A stretch of DNA of 64,000 nucleotides from Flavobacteriaceae bacterium (GTDB taxonomy: Bacteria > Bacteroidota > Bacteroidia > Flavobacteriales > Flavobacteriaceae). The translations under genes were made by a program, and so were the position numbers. The DNA lies in the NCBI GenBank assembly GCA_021647985.1, contig JAKITQ010000013.1, positions 1 to 64,000 on the forward strand, given 5' to 3'. Each line of letters opens with the position of its first letter. Position 1 is the first letter of the stretch. The notes beneath the pieces were generated by a model. It was not told where the DNA came from. It saw only the letters and a list, made by a program, of their open reading frames with translations, and made no database searches. Of the stretch, positions 16,230-24,924 are shown in pieces.

Positions 16230-18689
16230 TTGAAAACAAAGTGTATTTTTCTATTATTTTTTGGAATGTTTTCAGCTTTTGTATCTTCACAAAATGCGAC
16301 AATTGTTGGTAAAGTTACCAACAGTAAAGGAGAAGTTATTGAGAATGTATCTGTTAGCTATAAAAATACCGGAACCACAACTAATAAGTTTGGTATCTAT
16401 CAATTAACAGTTCCGTCAGGTATATATGTAGAGATTATTTTCAGTCACCTTTCTTTTGATAGTTACAAAAAAAAATTCAGAATTAGAAAAGGTAAAACTT
16501 TAAATTTTTCGCCTAAACTTCAAGATAAAACAGAAAAAATTAATGAGGTAATTGTAAAAGATGAAAAGAAAGAAGCAGCAGGAATAATCTCTATCAAAAC
16601 AGAAACCATACGCAAATTACCAAGTGCTAACAACGGTATTGAAAGTGTTTTAAAAACCTTACCCGGAGTTAATTTTAATAATGAACTCAGTACCCAATAC
16701 AATGTTAGAGGGGGTAGTTTTGATGAGAATTTGGTTTATGTGAATGGCATTGAGGTGTATAGGCCTTTTTTAATCCGTTCTGGACAACAAGAGGGTTTGA
16801 GTTTTGTGAATCCTAATCTAACACAAAATGTAGATTTTTCTTCAGGTGGGTTTCAAGCGAAATACGGCGATAAATTATCTTCTGTTTTAGATATTACTTA
16901 TAAAACACCAACACAGTTTGGATTGGCTATTGAAGCTAGTTTTTTAGGCGCATCTATTTCCGCAGAAGGAATATCTAAAGACAATAAGTTTAAAGCAATA
17001 ATTGGAGCGAGGTATAGAAATAACAGCTTGGTTGTTAATAGTAACAAAGATATCAATTCCAACTTCAACCCCAATTTTACCGATATTCAAACCTATCTTT
17101 CTTATACATTCAATGATAAGTTTACCCTTGATTTTTTAGGTAGTTACGCTTCAAATAATTATAACTTCACTCCCATTTCAAGACAGACAAATTTTGGAAC
17201 AATATTAAATCCTTTGGCACTCGTTGTAAATTATCAGGGTAAAGAAATAGATAAATACGAAACCCTTTTTGGTGCACTCAAAGGAATATATCAATGGAAT
17301 GATGATTTAACTATTACATTAACTACATCTACTTACAATACTAAAGAACAGGAACATTATAATATATTGGCATTTTATGGAATTGGTGAAGTGAATGCAG
17401 ATTTTGGTTCAGATAATTTTGGAGATGTGAATTTTGTGCAAGCTATAGGTTCGCAATTAGATCATGCTCGAAATAACTTAGAGGCGCAAATAAGTAATAT
17501 TAATTTAAAGGCAACCTACCGAAAAAACACAAACCTATTTGAATTTGGTATAAAATACCAACAAGAAAATATTAAAGATAAAATAATTGAATGGCAGGTT
17601 ATTGATTCTGCCGGGTTTTCCATACGTCCTCCATATTTAACACCAAAAAATGATCAACCTTATACGCCTTACTCCACACCTTTAGTGCCCTACCAAAATA
17701 TAAGAGCTTTAAATAATGTGACTACTAATAGAATTTCAGGCTTTGCCCAATGGAGTAAAAAATCATATATAAATGAACACACCGTTTGGTATAATTTAGG
17801 AGTTAGAAGCCAGCAGTGGACAGTGGGTGGTGAAAACATAAAAACCAACAAACAAATAATTATTAGTCCACGCGCTCAATTTTCTATCAAACCCAATTGG
17901 GATAAAGACATGTTGTTTAGAGTATCTGGAGGCCTTTATAGTCAACCACCATTTTATAGAGAATTAAGAGATTCATTGGGTATTGTTCACCCAGAAGTTA
18001 AAGCCCAACAATCTATTCATATCGTTTTGGGTAATGATTATAGTTTTAAAATGTGGGGAAGATCATTTAAATTAATGAGTGAGGCTTATTATAAAAAATT
18101 GACCAATGTAAATCCGTTTACCATTAACAATGTAAGAATAAGATATGCTGCTAAAAATAACGCGGTTGCCTATGCCACAGGTTTTGACCTAAGACTACAT
18201 GGCGAATTTGTTCCTGGTACAGAGTCCTGGTTTAGTTTTGGATATTTATTAACCAAAGAAAACATTGATAACCGTGGTTATATTTCTAGACCTACAGATC
18301 AAAGGTTAAAATTTGCTATTTTATTTCAAGATTATATTCCAACAATACCTAGTTTTAAAATGTATTTGAATTTAGTTTACAGTACTGGTGTTCCGGGCGG
18401 CTCTCCATCTTATGCAGATCCTTATTTATTTCAAAACAGGTTAAAAGATTATTTTAGGGCAGATATTGGAATGGCATACATACTGGTTGACCCTCAAAAT
18501 AAAACCAATGCACAATGGTTGGAAAAATTTAAAGAATTAACAGTTGGAATTGAGTTGTTCAATATGTTTGATGTTCAAAACTCTATTACCAACACATGGG
18601 TAAAAGATGTATCTTCTAATCGATCTATTGGCATACCTAATTTTCTTAGCGGAAGAATTTTAAATGTTAAAGTGGCCATGCGGTTTTGA
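16230..18689 (+). CDS. TonB-dependent outer-membrane receptor with carboxypeptidase-regulatory-like domain
   Basis: This 819-residue protein starts at a TTG codon that gives a complete signal peptide (MKTKCIFLLFFGMFSAFVSS). Domains in order: a CarboxypepD_reg-like domain (about 22-105, ATIVGKVTNSKGEVIENVS), a TonB plug (about 115-235, ESVLKTLPGVNF and YNVRGGSFDENLVYVNG), and a 22-strand barrel to the C-terminal aromatic residue (VAMRF). The substrate is not evident and no SusD partner is adjacent. Pairing with an M23 peptidase in one operon suggests an envelope role. An internal ATG would remove most of the signal peptide. Confidence 0.9.
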   Translation: MKTKCIFLLFFGMFSAFVSSQNATIVGKVTNSKGEVIENVSVSYKNTGTTTNKFGIYQLTVPSGIYVEIIFSHLSFDSYKKKFRIRKGKTLNFSPKLQDKTEKINEVIVKDEKKEAAGIISIKTETIRKLPSANNGIESVLKTLPGVNFNNELSTQYNVRGGSFDENLVYVNGIEVYRPFLIRSGQQEGLSFVNPNLTQNVDFSSGGFQAKYGDKLSSVLDITYKTPTQFGLAIEASFLGASISAEGISKDNKFKAIIGARYRNNSLVVNSNKDINSNFNPNFTDIQTYLSYTFNDKFTLDFLGSYASNNYNFTPISRQTNFGTILNPLALVVNYQGKEIDKYETLFGALKGIYQWNDDLTITLTTSTYNTKEQEHYNILAFYGIGEVNADFGSDNFGDVNFVQAIGSQLDHARNNLEAQISNINLKATYRKNTNLFEFGIKYQQENIKDKIIEWQVIDSAGFSIRPPYLTPKNDQPYTPYSTPLVPYQNIRALNNVTTNRISGFAQWSKKSYINEHTVWYNLGVRSQQWTVGGENIKTNKQIIISPRAQFSIKPNWDKDMLFRVSGGLYSQPPFYRELRDSLGIVHPEVKAQQSIHIVLGNDYSFKMWGRSFKLMSEAYYKKLTNVNPFTINNVRIRYAAKNNAVAYATGFDLRLHGEFVPGTESWFSFGYLLTKENIDNRGYISRPTDQRLKFAILFQDYIPTIPSFKMYLNLVYSTGVPGGSPSYADPYLFQNRLKDYFRADIGMAYILVDPQNKTNAQWLEKFKELTVGIELFNMFDVQNSITNTWVKDVSSNRSIGIPNFLSGRILNVKVAMRF

Positions 18690-18719
18690 TTTCAAAAAAT
18701 TCCAAAACCGATTTTTTTA
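18681..18719 (+). terminator. Terminator of the M23/TonB operon
   Basis: CGGTTTTG (18681-18688, overlapping the stop codon) pairs with CAAAACCG (18703-18710) and is followed by ATTTTTTTATTT. Confidence 0.75.
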
Positions 18720-18801
18720 TTTGAAAGTCAAATTCGAATAGAAATATTTTGAATCCGTTTTAAACCTTTTTATATCTTAGTAGTCCTAAAATAAATTTTT
18801 T

Positions 18802-19341
18802 GTGATAAATGAAATTGCTTTTATTGAAGCATTAAAAAACTCAAAAACTAGAGAAGCAGCTTTTGGTGAGTTAATGTCAATGTATAAAGAACGATTGTAT
18901 TGGCATATCCGAAAAATTGTTATCAGTCATGATGACACAGATGATGTATTGCAAAATACTTTTATCAAAATTTTTAGAAATATTAAAAATTTTAAAGGAG
19001 ATAGTAAATTATTCTCATGGATGTACAGAATAGCAACCAATGAATCCATAACGCACCTCAATAAAAAAGCAAAACGGAATAATATTGGCATAGAAACACT
19101 TCAAGATCATTTGGTTAACAGCTTAGAAGCAGATGTTTATTTTGATGGAGATGAAATTCAATTAAAATTGCAAAAAGCTTTAGCTCTTTTACCCCAAAAA
19201 CAGCGTTTGGTATTTAATATGAGATATTTTGACAATTTAAAATATGAACAAATATCTGAGATTTTAGATACTTCAGTTGGTGCATTAAAAGCATCCTACC
19301 ATCATGCCAGAAAAAAAATTGAAATGAATTTAATAGAATAA
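18802..19341 (+). CDS. ECF RNA polymerase sigma factor
   Basis: This 179-residue sigma factor begins with a GTG codon. Region 2 is TDDVLQNTFIKIFRNIKNFK with SKLFSWMYRIATNESITHLN. Region 4 contains LPQKQRLVFNMRYFDNLKYE and an HTH ending in KASYHHARKKIE. It leads a three-gene group with a membrane protein and a periplasmic CpxP-like protein, suggesting envelope stress or surface signalling. The inducing signal is unknown. Confidence 0.9.
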   Translation: MINEIAFIEALKNSKTREAAFGELMSMYKERLYWHIRKIVISHDDTDDVLQNTFIKIFRNIKNFKGDSKLFSWMYRIATNESITHLNKKAKRNNIGIETLQDHLVNSLEADVYFDGDEIQLKLQKALALLPQKQRLVFNMRYFDNLKYEQISEILDTSVGALKASYHHARKKIEMNLIE

Positions 19342-19376
19342 CTAAACCTTTTTAATAAACTTAGGTCTAAATACTA

Positions 19377-19883
19377 ATGAAGGGAAATAAAAAAGACATA
19401 TTTAAAAATTTGAAAAATAAGGGAACAGGTTTTTCAAGTCCTAATAATTATTTTAGCAATTTTGAAAATAATTTTTTAAAGAAAAAAACAAATGTATCCA
19501 ATACATCAGGTTTTATCATCCCTAAAAATTATTTTGAAAATTTCGACGATAAAATCTTTGCAGCACTTAAATCTCCGAAAATTATTCTTTTAAATAATAA
19601 AAGAGTAATTAAATTTAGTCTTATGGTCGCTGCAACACTATTGCTTTTTATTAGTATTAGTAATTTTGAGTTTGCCAAGCATCCTATGAGCATGGATGAT
19701 ATTGAAATAAATGAAATGGCAAATTGGATAGATAATGATCTTGTAAGTTATAATACCTATGAAATTTCAGAAATTTTTTCGGATACTGACCTCGATATTG
19801 AACTAGTAAATTCAGAAATAGATGCGTCATTAAATTATTTAGAATATACAGATATCGAAAGTTTAATGTTAGAAAATCAATAA
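19377..19883 (+). CDS. Single-pass membrane protein, putative anti-sigma
   Basis: This 168-residue protein follows the ECF sigma gene by 35 bases. Its basic, Asn/Lys-rich N-terminus contains two copies of an NYF.NF motif (SPNNYFSNFE and PKNYFENFD). One membrane segment follows (FSLMVAATLLLFISISNFEF, about 81-100), then an acidic external region. Position and topology suggest an anti-sigma factor, but no known anti-sigma domain is visible. Confidence 0.6.
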   Translation: MKGNKKDIFKNLKNKGTGFSSPNNYFSNFENNFLKKKTNVSNTSGFIIPKNYFENFDDKIFAALKSPKIILLNNKRVIKFSLMVAATLLLFISISNFEFAKHPMSMDDIEINEMANWIDNDLVSYNTYEISEIFSDTDLDIELVNSEIDASLNYLEYTDIESLMLENQ

Positions 19884-19885
19884 AA

Positions 19886-20341
19886 ATGAAAATAAATTTA
19901 TTCACTATTTTAACATTCCTATTTTGTATAAGCAGCTTAAACGCTCAACATGATAAAAGAGAAAAATTAAAAGCACATAAAGCGGCATATATTACACAAA
20001 AACTTAACCTAAGTTCAAAAGAGGCTGAAGAATTTTGGCCTGTTTATAATGCTTATGAGAAAAAATATTTTCAATTAAGGGTTCTAAACAATAGGGAAGT
20101 TAGAAAAAAGATTAAGAATAAAGGAGGGGTAGATGCATTAACAGAAAAGGAATCTAATAATCTTTTATCAAAATATACCGACAATGAACAACTTATACTC
20201 ACATTGAAAAAAGAACTTTATGTAAGTTTGAAAAATATTATATCTGCTAAAAAAATTCTTAAATTAACCAGAGCTGAGCATGAATTCAATCGAAAACTAT
20301 TGGTAGATTTTAGAAAGAAAAACATGAAGACAAATCATTAA
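19886..20341 (+). CDS. Periplasmic CpxP/Spy-like protein
   Basis: This 151-residue protein has a signal peptide (MKINLFTILTFLFCISSLNA) and an all-helical body rich in Lys and Glu. The motif LNLSSKEAEEFWPVYNAYEK (about 38-57) is typical of small periplasmic sensor/chaperone-like proteins near ECF sigma genes in flavobacteria, similar to Spy/CpxP. It starts two bases after the preceding stop, so it belongs to the sigma operon. A sensing or chaperone role is inferred. Confidence 0.7.
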   Translation: MKINLFTILTFLFCISSLNAQHDKREKLKAHKAAYITQKLNLSSKEAEEFWPVYNAYEKKYFQLRVLNNREVRKKIKNKGGVDALTEKESNNLLSKYTDNEQLILTLKKELYVSLKNIISAKKILKLTRAEHEFNRKLLVDFRKKNMKTNH

Positions 20342-20374
20342 CTTTATTGACCTATCACTTTTGTCTGGTTATTA

Positions 20375-21232
20375 CTATTCGTTTTCTAATAAAATTTTAT
20401 ATGAATGCAATTCACTTAAAGTTTTCTTGTCTAATACTGGCTCATCAATATCCGCATAACCACTTAAAATTTTCAATATAGTTTCAGCCACTAATAAACG
20501 TGAGGTTGCTTTGTCATCTGATGGTATTACAAACCATGGTGATGTATTTGAAGATGTTTTATTCAATAAATCTTCATAACATTCCATATATTTACTCCAT
20601 AATTTTCTCTCTTTGATATCGGCAGTTGAAAATTTCCAATTCTTTTCTTGGAATGAAATCCTTCGTAACAACCTGTTTTTTTGCTCTTCTTTTGAAATAT
20701 TCAGAAAAAATTTGATAATGATGGTACCGTTTTCTGTTAAATGCTTTTCAAAATTATTAATTTGTTCCATACGTTTATTAAAGAACTCGTCATTAACTTG
20801 TTCTACATTTTGAATACTAGGGATGTTTTCACCCAAAATATACTCAGGATGTACTCTGGTTACTAAAACATTTTCATAATGTGTTCTATTAAAAATACCA
20901 AAAGTTCCTCTTTGCGGAAGTGCCAAATAATGTCTCCAAAGATAATCATGCTGTAACTCGAGTTTTGAGGGTTGTTTAAAACTATGCACATTGATACCTC
21001 TAGTATTGAATGTTTTAAACACTTCTCTTATCAAACTATCTTTACCAGCGGTATCCATCCCTTGAAAACAAACCAAAACACTGTATTTACCATGGGCATA
21101 CATGGTGTTTTGAATCTTACTTATCTTTTTTCTAACTTTCTTTAATTTGCTCTTTGCATTTTCCACTATTTGTTTAGTAGGAACATCCTCCAATTTAATT
21201 GAATCAGAAACCTGATAAGAATTTGTGCTCAT
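20375..21232 (-). CDS. ppk2: Polyphosphate kinase 2 family protein
   Basis: This 285-residue protein has the PPK2 core: Walker A in CFQGMDTAGKDSLIREVF (about 56-73), the RGINVHSFKQPS loop, the Walker B-like region FGIFNRTHYENVLVTRVHP, and the lid helix region with NRLLRRISF. It catalyses phosphoryl transfer between polyphosphate and nucleotides; which nucleotide (AMP, ADP or GDP) cannot be decided here. It lies 28 bases downstream of the NtrC-like regulator gene, so the two may be co-transcribed. Confidence 0.9.
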   Translation of the reverse strand: MSTNSYQVSDSIKLEDVPTKQIVENAKSKLKKVRKKISKIQNTMYAHGKYSVLVCFQGMDTAGKDSLIREVFKTFNTRGINVHSFKQPSKLELQHDYLWRHYLALPQRGTFGIFNRTHYENVLVTRVHPEYILGENIPSIQNVEQVNDEFFNKRMEQINNFEKHLTENGTIIIKFFLNISKEEQKNRLLRRISFQEKNWKFSTADIKERKLWSKYMECYEDLLNKTSSNTSPWFVIPSDDKATSRLLVAETILKILSGYADIDEPVLDKKTLSELHSYKILLENE

Positions 21233-21260
21233 AATAAACTTTTTTAAATTTAATTATTGA

Positions 21261-22424
21261 TTATTTCGCTGCGAATAAATTCACATCGTTTTCACTAATT
21301 TCATCTTCTCCAAGAATTAATAATCTTTCCACTACATTTCTCAATTCTCTAATATTACCTGTCCAGTTATAGCTTTGCAGCAATTTTACAGCAGCATTGT
21401 TAAATACCTTTGGACTATTACCATGTTGTTTTGCAATTGTTTCCGAAAAATAATTAATTAAAAGCGGAATATCTTCTATTCTTTCGTTTAAAGAAGGTAC
21501 ATGTATTAAAATAACAGCTAGTCTATGATATAAATCTTCCCTAAAGTTTCCCACAGCAATTTCTTTTGCTAGATTTTTATTTGTAGCTGCTACCACTCTT
21601 ACATCAACCGAAATATCCTTATCACTACCTACTCTACTAATTTTATTTTCTTGTAAGGCTCTTAAAACTTTGGCTTGGGCCGATAAACTCATATCTCCAA
21701 TTTCATCTAAAAAAATAGTTCCTCCATTTGCTGCCTCAAATTTTCCAGCTCGATCTTTATTTGCTCCTGTAAAAGAACCTTTTACATGTCCAAATAACTC
21801 ACTTTCAATTAACTCTGATGGAATTGCCGCACAATTAACTTCTATAAAAGCACCCTCATTTCGATTGCTTTTCTGGTGTAACCAGTGGGCAACCAGTTCT
21901 TTTCCAGTTCCATTATCACCGGTAATAAGCACTCTGGCCTCGGTTGGTGCGACTTTTTCAATAATATCTTGAATTTTAGATATGGCTTTACTTTCTCCAA
22001 TCATTTTAAAATTATTGTCCACCTTCTTTTTTAATCTCTTATTTTCAACTATCAGTTGTTTTTTATCTAAGGCGTTGCGAATGGCATTTAATAACCTATT
22101 TAAATCAGGTGGTTTTGATATATAGTCAAAGGCTCCCATTCGCATGGTTTCAACAGCGGTTTCTAATTCACCATGACCAGAAATCATGATAAAAGGAATT
22201 TCCGGTTTAATTTTTTGTGTTCTTTCTAAAACCTCTACCCCATCCATATTTGGCATTTTTATATCACTTAATACCAAATCATAATCTATTTTCTCAATCA
22301 TTTTAAAGCCTAAAAAACCATCTTCGGCCTCATCAACCTGATAATTCTTACTTTCTTCGACTATTATCTTTTTTAGCACCCTTCTAATTGCTGCTTCATC
22401 TTCAATGATTAATATTTTTATCAT
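21261..22424 (-). CDS. Sigma-54-activator-type response regulator lacking a DNA-binding domain
   Basis: This 387-residue protein has a receiver domain (phospho-acceptor Asp in YDLVLSDIKMPNMDG) and an AAA+ sigma-54 interaction domain: Walker A GDNGTGKE, Walker B GGTIFLDEIGDMS, and the sensor region FREDLYHRLAVILIHVPSLN. The sigma-54 loop reads GSFTGA instead of the usual GAFTGA. The protein ends at about the end of the AAA+ lid (VVERLLIL..FAAK). The Fis-type HTH of NtrC proteins, normally a further 60 residues, is absent. No histidine kinase is adjacent. Confidence 0.88.
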   Translation of the reverse strand: MIKILIIEDEAAIRRVLKKIIVEESKNYQVDEAEDGFLGFKMIEKIDYDLVLSDIKMPNMDGVEVLERTQKIKPEIPFIMISGHGELETAVETMRMGAFDYISKPPDLNRLLNAIRNALDKKQLIVENKRLKKKVDNNFKMIGESKAISKIQDIIEKVAPTEARVLITGDNGTGKELVAHWLHQKSNRNEGAFIEVNCAAIPSELIESELFGHVKGSFTGANKDRAGKFEAANGGTIFLDEIGDMSLSAQAKVLRALQENKISRVGSDKDISVDVRVVAATNKNLAKEIAVGNFREDLYHRLAVILIHVPSLNERIEDIPLLINYFSETIAKQHGNSPKVFNNAAVKLLQSYNWTGNIRELRNVVERLLILGEDEISENDVNLFAAK

Positions 22425-22434
22425 TTTTAATCTA

Positions 22435-22570
22435 TTTATTCGTGAGACTCTAAAAAATTAATTTCAATTTTTTAGTTAGTCGAACTAATCCCGCTTTTTT
22501 TTAGCGAGATCTTGGTTAATACCTCGACTCTTGGGTCGATTCCTGTTATTGGGTCCAGGGCTTGCCCTGG
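22435..22570. repeat. Interspersed repeat with hairpins, copy A
   Basis: The first 28 bases (22435-22462) are an exact inverted copy of 44943-44970, and similarity continues for about 20 more bases (TTTTTAGTTAG..GAAC). The rest contains small hairpins, including CCAGGGC-TT-GCCCTGG at 22555-22570. It lies between the NtrC-like gene and the ABC permease gene. No ORF is seen. Confidence 0.65.
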
Positions 22571-22590
22571 AGTTTAATACCTTTTATTCT

Positions 22591-23904
22591 TTAATATTTT
22601 AACCATTTATAAATTTCTTTATAATTTATTTTTTTACCATACATTAATATACCTACACGATAAATTTTCGAAGCAACCCATACAGTGCCTAGAAAGGTAA
22701 GTAATAATAAAATTAAAGAAATACTTATTTGCCACCATGGAACTCCAAAAGGAATTCTCATTAGCATAACAATTGGTGAAGTAAATGGTATCAAAGAAAA
22801 TACAGTTGCAACCGTACCATGAGGATCATTTATAACAGTGGCAAATCCAACATAAACACCTATCATTAATGGTAACATTACCGGAAGCATAAATTGCTGA
22901 GTATCGGTTTCATTATCAACGGCTGCCCCAATTGAAGCATATAATGAGCTATACAATAAATAACCAAGTAAAAAATATAGTATAAAATAAATAAACATAC
23001 TAAATAACGGTAAACTCAATATTTCTGCAACAATTAATTGTGTTTCATTATTTGTAATTAGTTCTATTTGCTCGGCTCCCATTTGAGGGTTATGCATTGC
23101 ATTTGATGATAATTCAATACCAAAAAAATAGGAGCTCCCCACCAATAAGATCAACATCAATAAGCCCCAAATCAAAAACTGTGTCAATCCTGCGGCGGCA
23201 GTACCAAATATCTTACCTAACATCAATTGAAAAGGTTTTACCGATGAGATTATTACTTCAATAATTCTACTTGTTTTTTCTTCAATAACACTTCGCATTA
23301 CCATAGCACCATATACAATTATGAACATCATTATTAAATAGCCTGCACCCATTCCTAAAACTATTTTAACACCATTAATTAGTTTTGAAGATTTTTTACC
23401 ACTAAAATTTGACATTTTAATGTCAACATGTACTTTGGATTTGTCTAATTTTTTTATATCAATATTCAATTGCAGCATTTTTTCATTTTGCAATTTTTTT
23501 TCTAAAATAGATTCTAAGCTAGAAATAGTAATCATACTAGGTGATTCTTTAGAGAAAAATTGAATATTACTCGCAATTTCATTAATACTATCTCTTTTAG
23601 GAATAAATAACAAGCCTTCATGCGTGGATGCATTCACAATTATTTTAGCTTTTTCAATATCGGCTTCTGTTAAGTTTTCAAAATGTATGGATTTATTATC
23701 CTTAAAATCAAGTTCAGAAAAAATACCTGATAAATCTACGTAAGCTACTGTGGTTTTCTTATCCATACTGCTTTTCGTCAAAAAAGCAACTAAGGCTATC
23801 ATTCCAATCATTAATATGGGGCTTAAAAAGGTCATAACAATAAAAGTTTTATTTCTAACTTTAGCTAAATATTCTCTTTTTATAATGAGTTTTAATTTGT
23901 TCAT
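22591..23904 (-). CDS. ABC transporter permease, NatB-like (ABC-2 family)
   Basis: This 437-residue membrane protein has an N-terminal membrane helix (FIVMTFLSPILMIGMIALVA), a large external loop (about 45-175) and a cluster of helices toward the C-terminus (including MMFIIVYGAMVMRSVIEEKT, the ABC-2 EExK-like coupling region). This is the NatB/YhaP layout, an exporter permease for sodium or other small substrates. The ATPase gene ends 26 bases upstream, so the two form one transporter. Confidence 0.85.
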   Translation of the reverse strand: MNKLKLIIKREYLAKVRNKTFIVMTFLSPILMIGMIALVAFLTKSSMDKKTTVAYVDLSGIFSELDFKDNKSIHFENLTEADIEKAKIIVNASTHEGLLFIPKRDSINEIASNIQFFSKESPSMITISSLESILEKKLQNEKMLQLNIDIKKLDKSKVHVDIKMSNFSGKKSSKLINGVKIVLGMGAGYLIMMFIIVYGAMVMRSVIEEKTSRIIEVIISSVKPFQLMLGKIFGTAAAGLTQFLIWGLLMLILLVGSSYFFGIELSSNAMHNPQMGAEQIELITNNETQLIVAEILSLPLFSMFIYFILYFLLGYLLYSSLYASIGAAVDNETDTQQFMLPVMLPLMIGVYVGFATVINDPHGTVATVFSLIPFTSPIVMLMRIPFGVPWWQISISLILLLLTFLGTVWVASKIYRVGILMYGKKINYKEIYKWLKY

Positions 23905-23930
23905 TTTTAATTAATTATAATGTTTAGCAA

Positions 23931-24860
23931 TTAAGAATTTTGCATTACGGCCTTAATAAAAATATCACTTGCACTTGGTATGATCTCTACATAATGATTT
24001 ATAATGGCATTGTTATTTAAATATTGAATCAAATCTTTTGAAGTTTCTCCGTTTTTTAATTGGATATTTATTTTTAAATCGTCTTCTAATGATTTAAATT
24101 TTGCAGTTGAAACATCAAATTTTGCTTTTAATTCCCCTAAAAGTTTTTCTTTATCTTTTACAAGTAACCCAACCTCATAAGAATTTGTTTTAAATTCTTT
24201 TTTTATATCTACTAATTTACCATCAAGAACCTTACTTGATTCATGAATCAAAGCAATATATTCACATAACTCTTCAACCGATTCCATTCTATGTGTTGAA
24301 AAAATAATAGTAGCACCTTCATTTTTTAAATTTAGAATTTCCTCTTTGATCAAATTTGCATTGATAGGATCAAACCCACTAAAAGGTTCATCAAAAATTA
24401 ATAATTTTGGTTCATGCAATACAGTAATTATAAATTGCAGTTTTTGGGCCATTCCTTTTGAAAGTTCTTCTACTTTCTTATTCCACCATGCTCCAATTTC
24501 AAATTTATCAAACCAATAATCGAGTTTTATCTTGGCATCTCTTTTTGTAAGTCCTTTCAATTGTGCCAAGTATAAGGCTTGCTCACCAACTTTCATGCGC
24601 TTATACAAGCCTCTTTCTTCTGGCAAATAACCAATATAATGTACATCATTAGGTTTTAATTTTTCACCATCAAAATAAACGACGCCTTTGTCTGGCATTG
24701 TTATTTGGTTTATTATTCTTATAAAAGTTGTTTTACCTGCCCCATTAGGTCCAAGTAGACCATAAACACTTCCTTTGGGTACCTGAATAGAAATATTGTT
24801 TAATGCTTTAAAATCACCGAAATTTTTAACAATATTTTCAGCCACTAAGATATTTTCCAT
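23931..24860 (-). CDS. ABC transporter ATP-binding protein, NatA-like
   Basis: This 309-residue ATPase has Walker A GLLGPNGAGKTTF (about 34-46), signature ELSKGMAQK, Walker B KLLIFDEPFSGFDP and the H-loop FSTHRM. The C-terminal about 90 residues form the accessory domain common in NatA-type exporters. The signature reads LSKGM instead of LSGGQ, as in many members of this subfamily. The partner permease follows downstream. A TATATTTG minus-7 element lies 20 bases upstream. Confidence 0.9.
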   Translation of the reverse strand: MENILVAENIVKNFGDFKALNNISIQVPKGSVYGLLGPNGAGKTTFIRIINQITMPDKGVVYFDGEKLKPNDVHYIGYLPEERGLYKRMKVGEQALYLAQLKGLTKRDAKIKLDYWFDKFEIGAWWNKKVEELSKGMAQKLQFIITVLHEPKLLIFDEPFSGFDPINANLIKEEILNLKNEGATIIFSTHRMESVEELCEYIALIHESSKVLDGKLVDIKKEFKTNSYEVGLLVKDKEKLLGELKAKFDVSTAKFKSLEDDLKINIQLKNGETSKDLIQYLNNNAIINHYVEIIPSASDIFIKAVMQNS

Positions 24861-24880
24861 GAATGATTTTTATATTTTTT

Positions 24881-24888
24881 CAAATATA
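24881..24888 (-). promoter_or_regulatory. Minus-7 element of the Nat-type ABC operon
   Basis: On the minus strand this reads TATATTTG, 20 bases before the ATPase start codon. Confidence 0.5.
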
Positions 24889-24924
24889 CTCAAATGGTAA
24901 TTAAATCACTCTTTAATTTCATTA

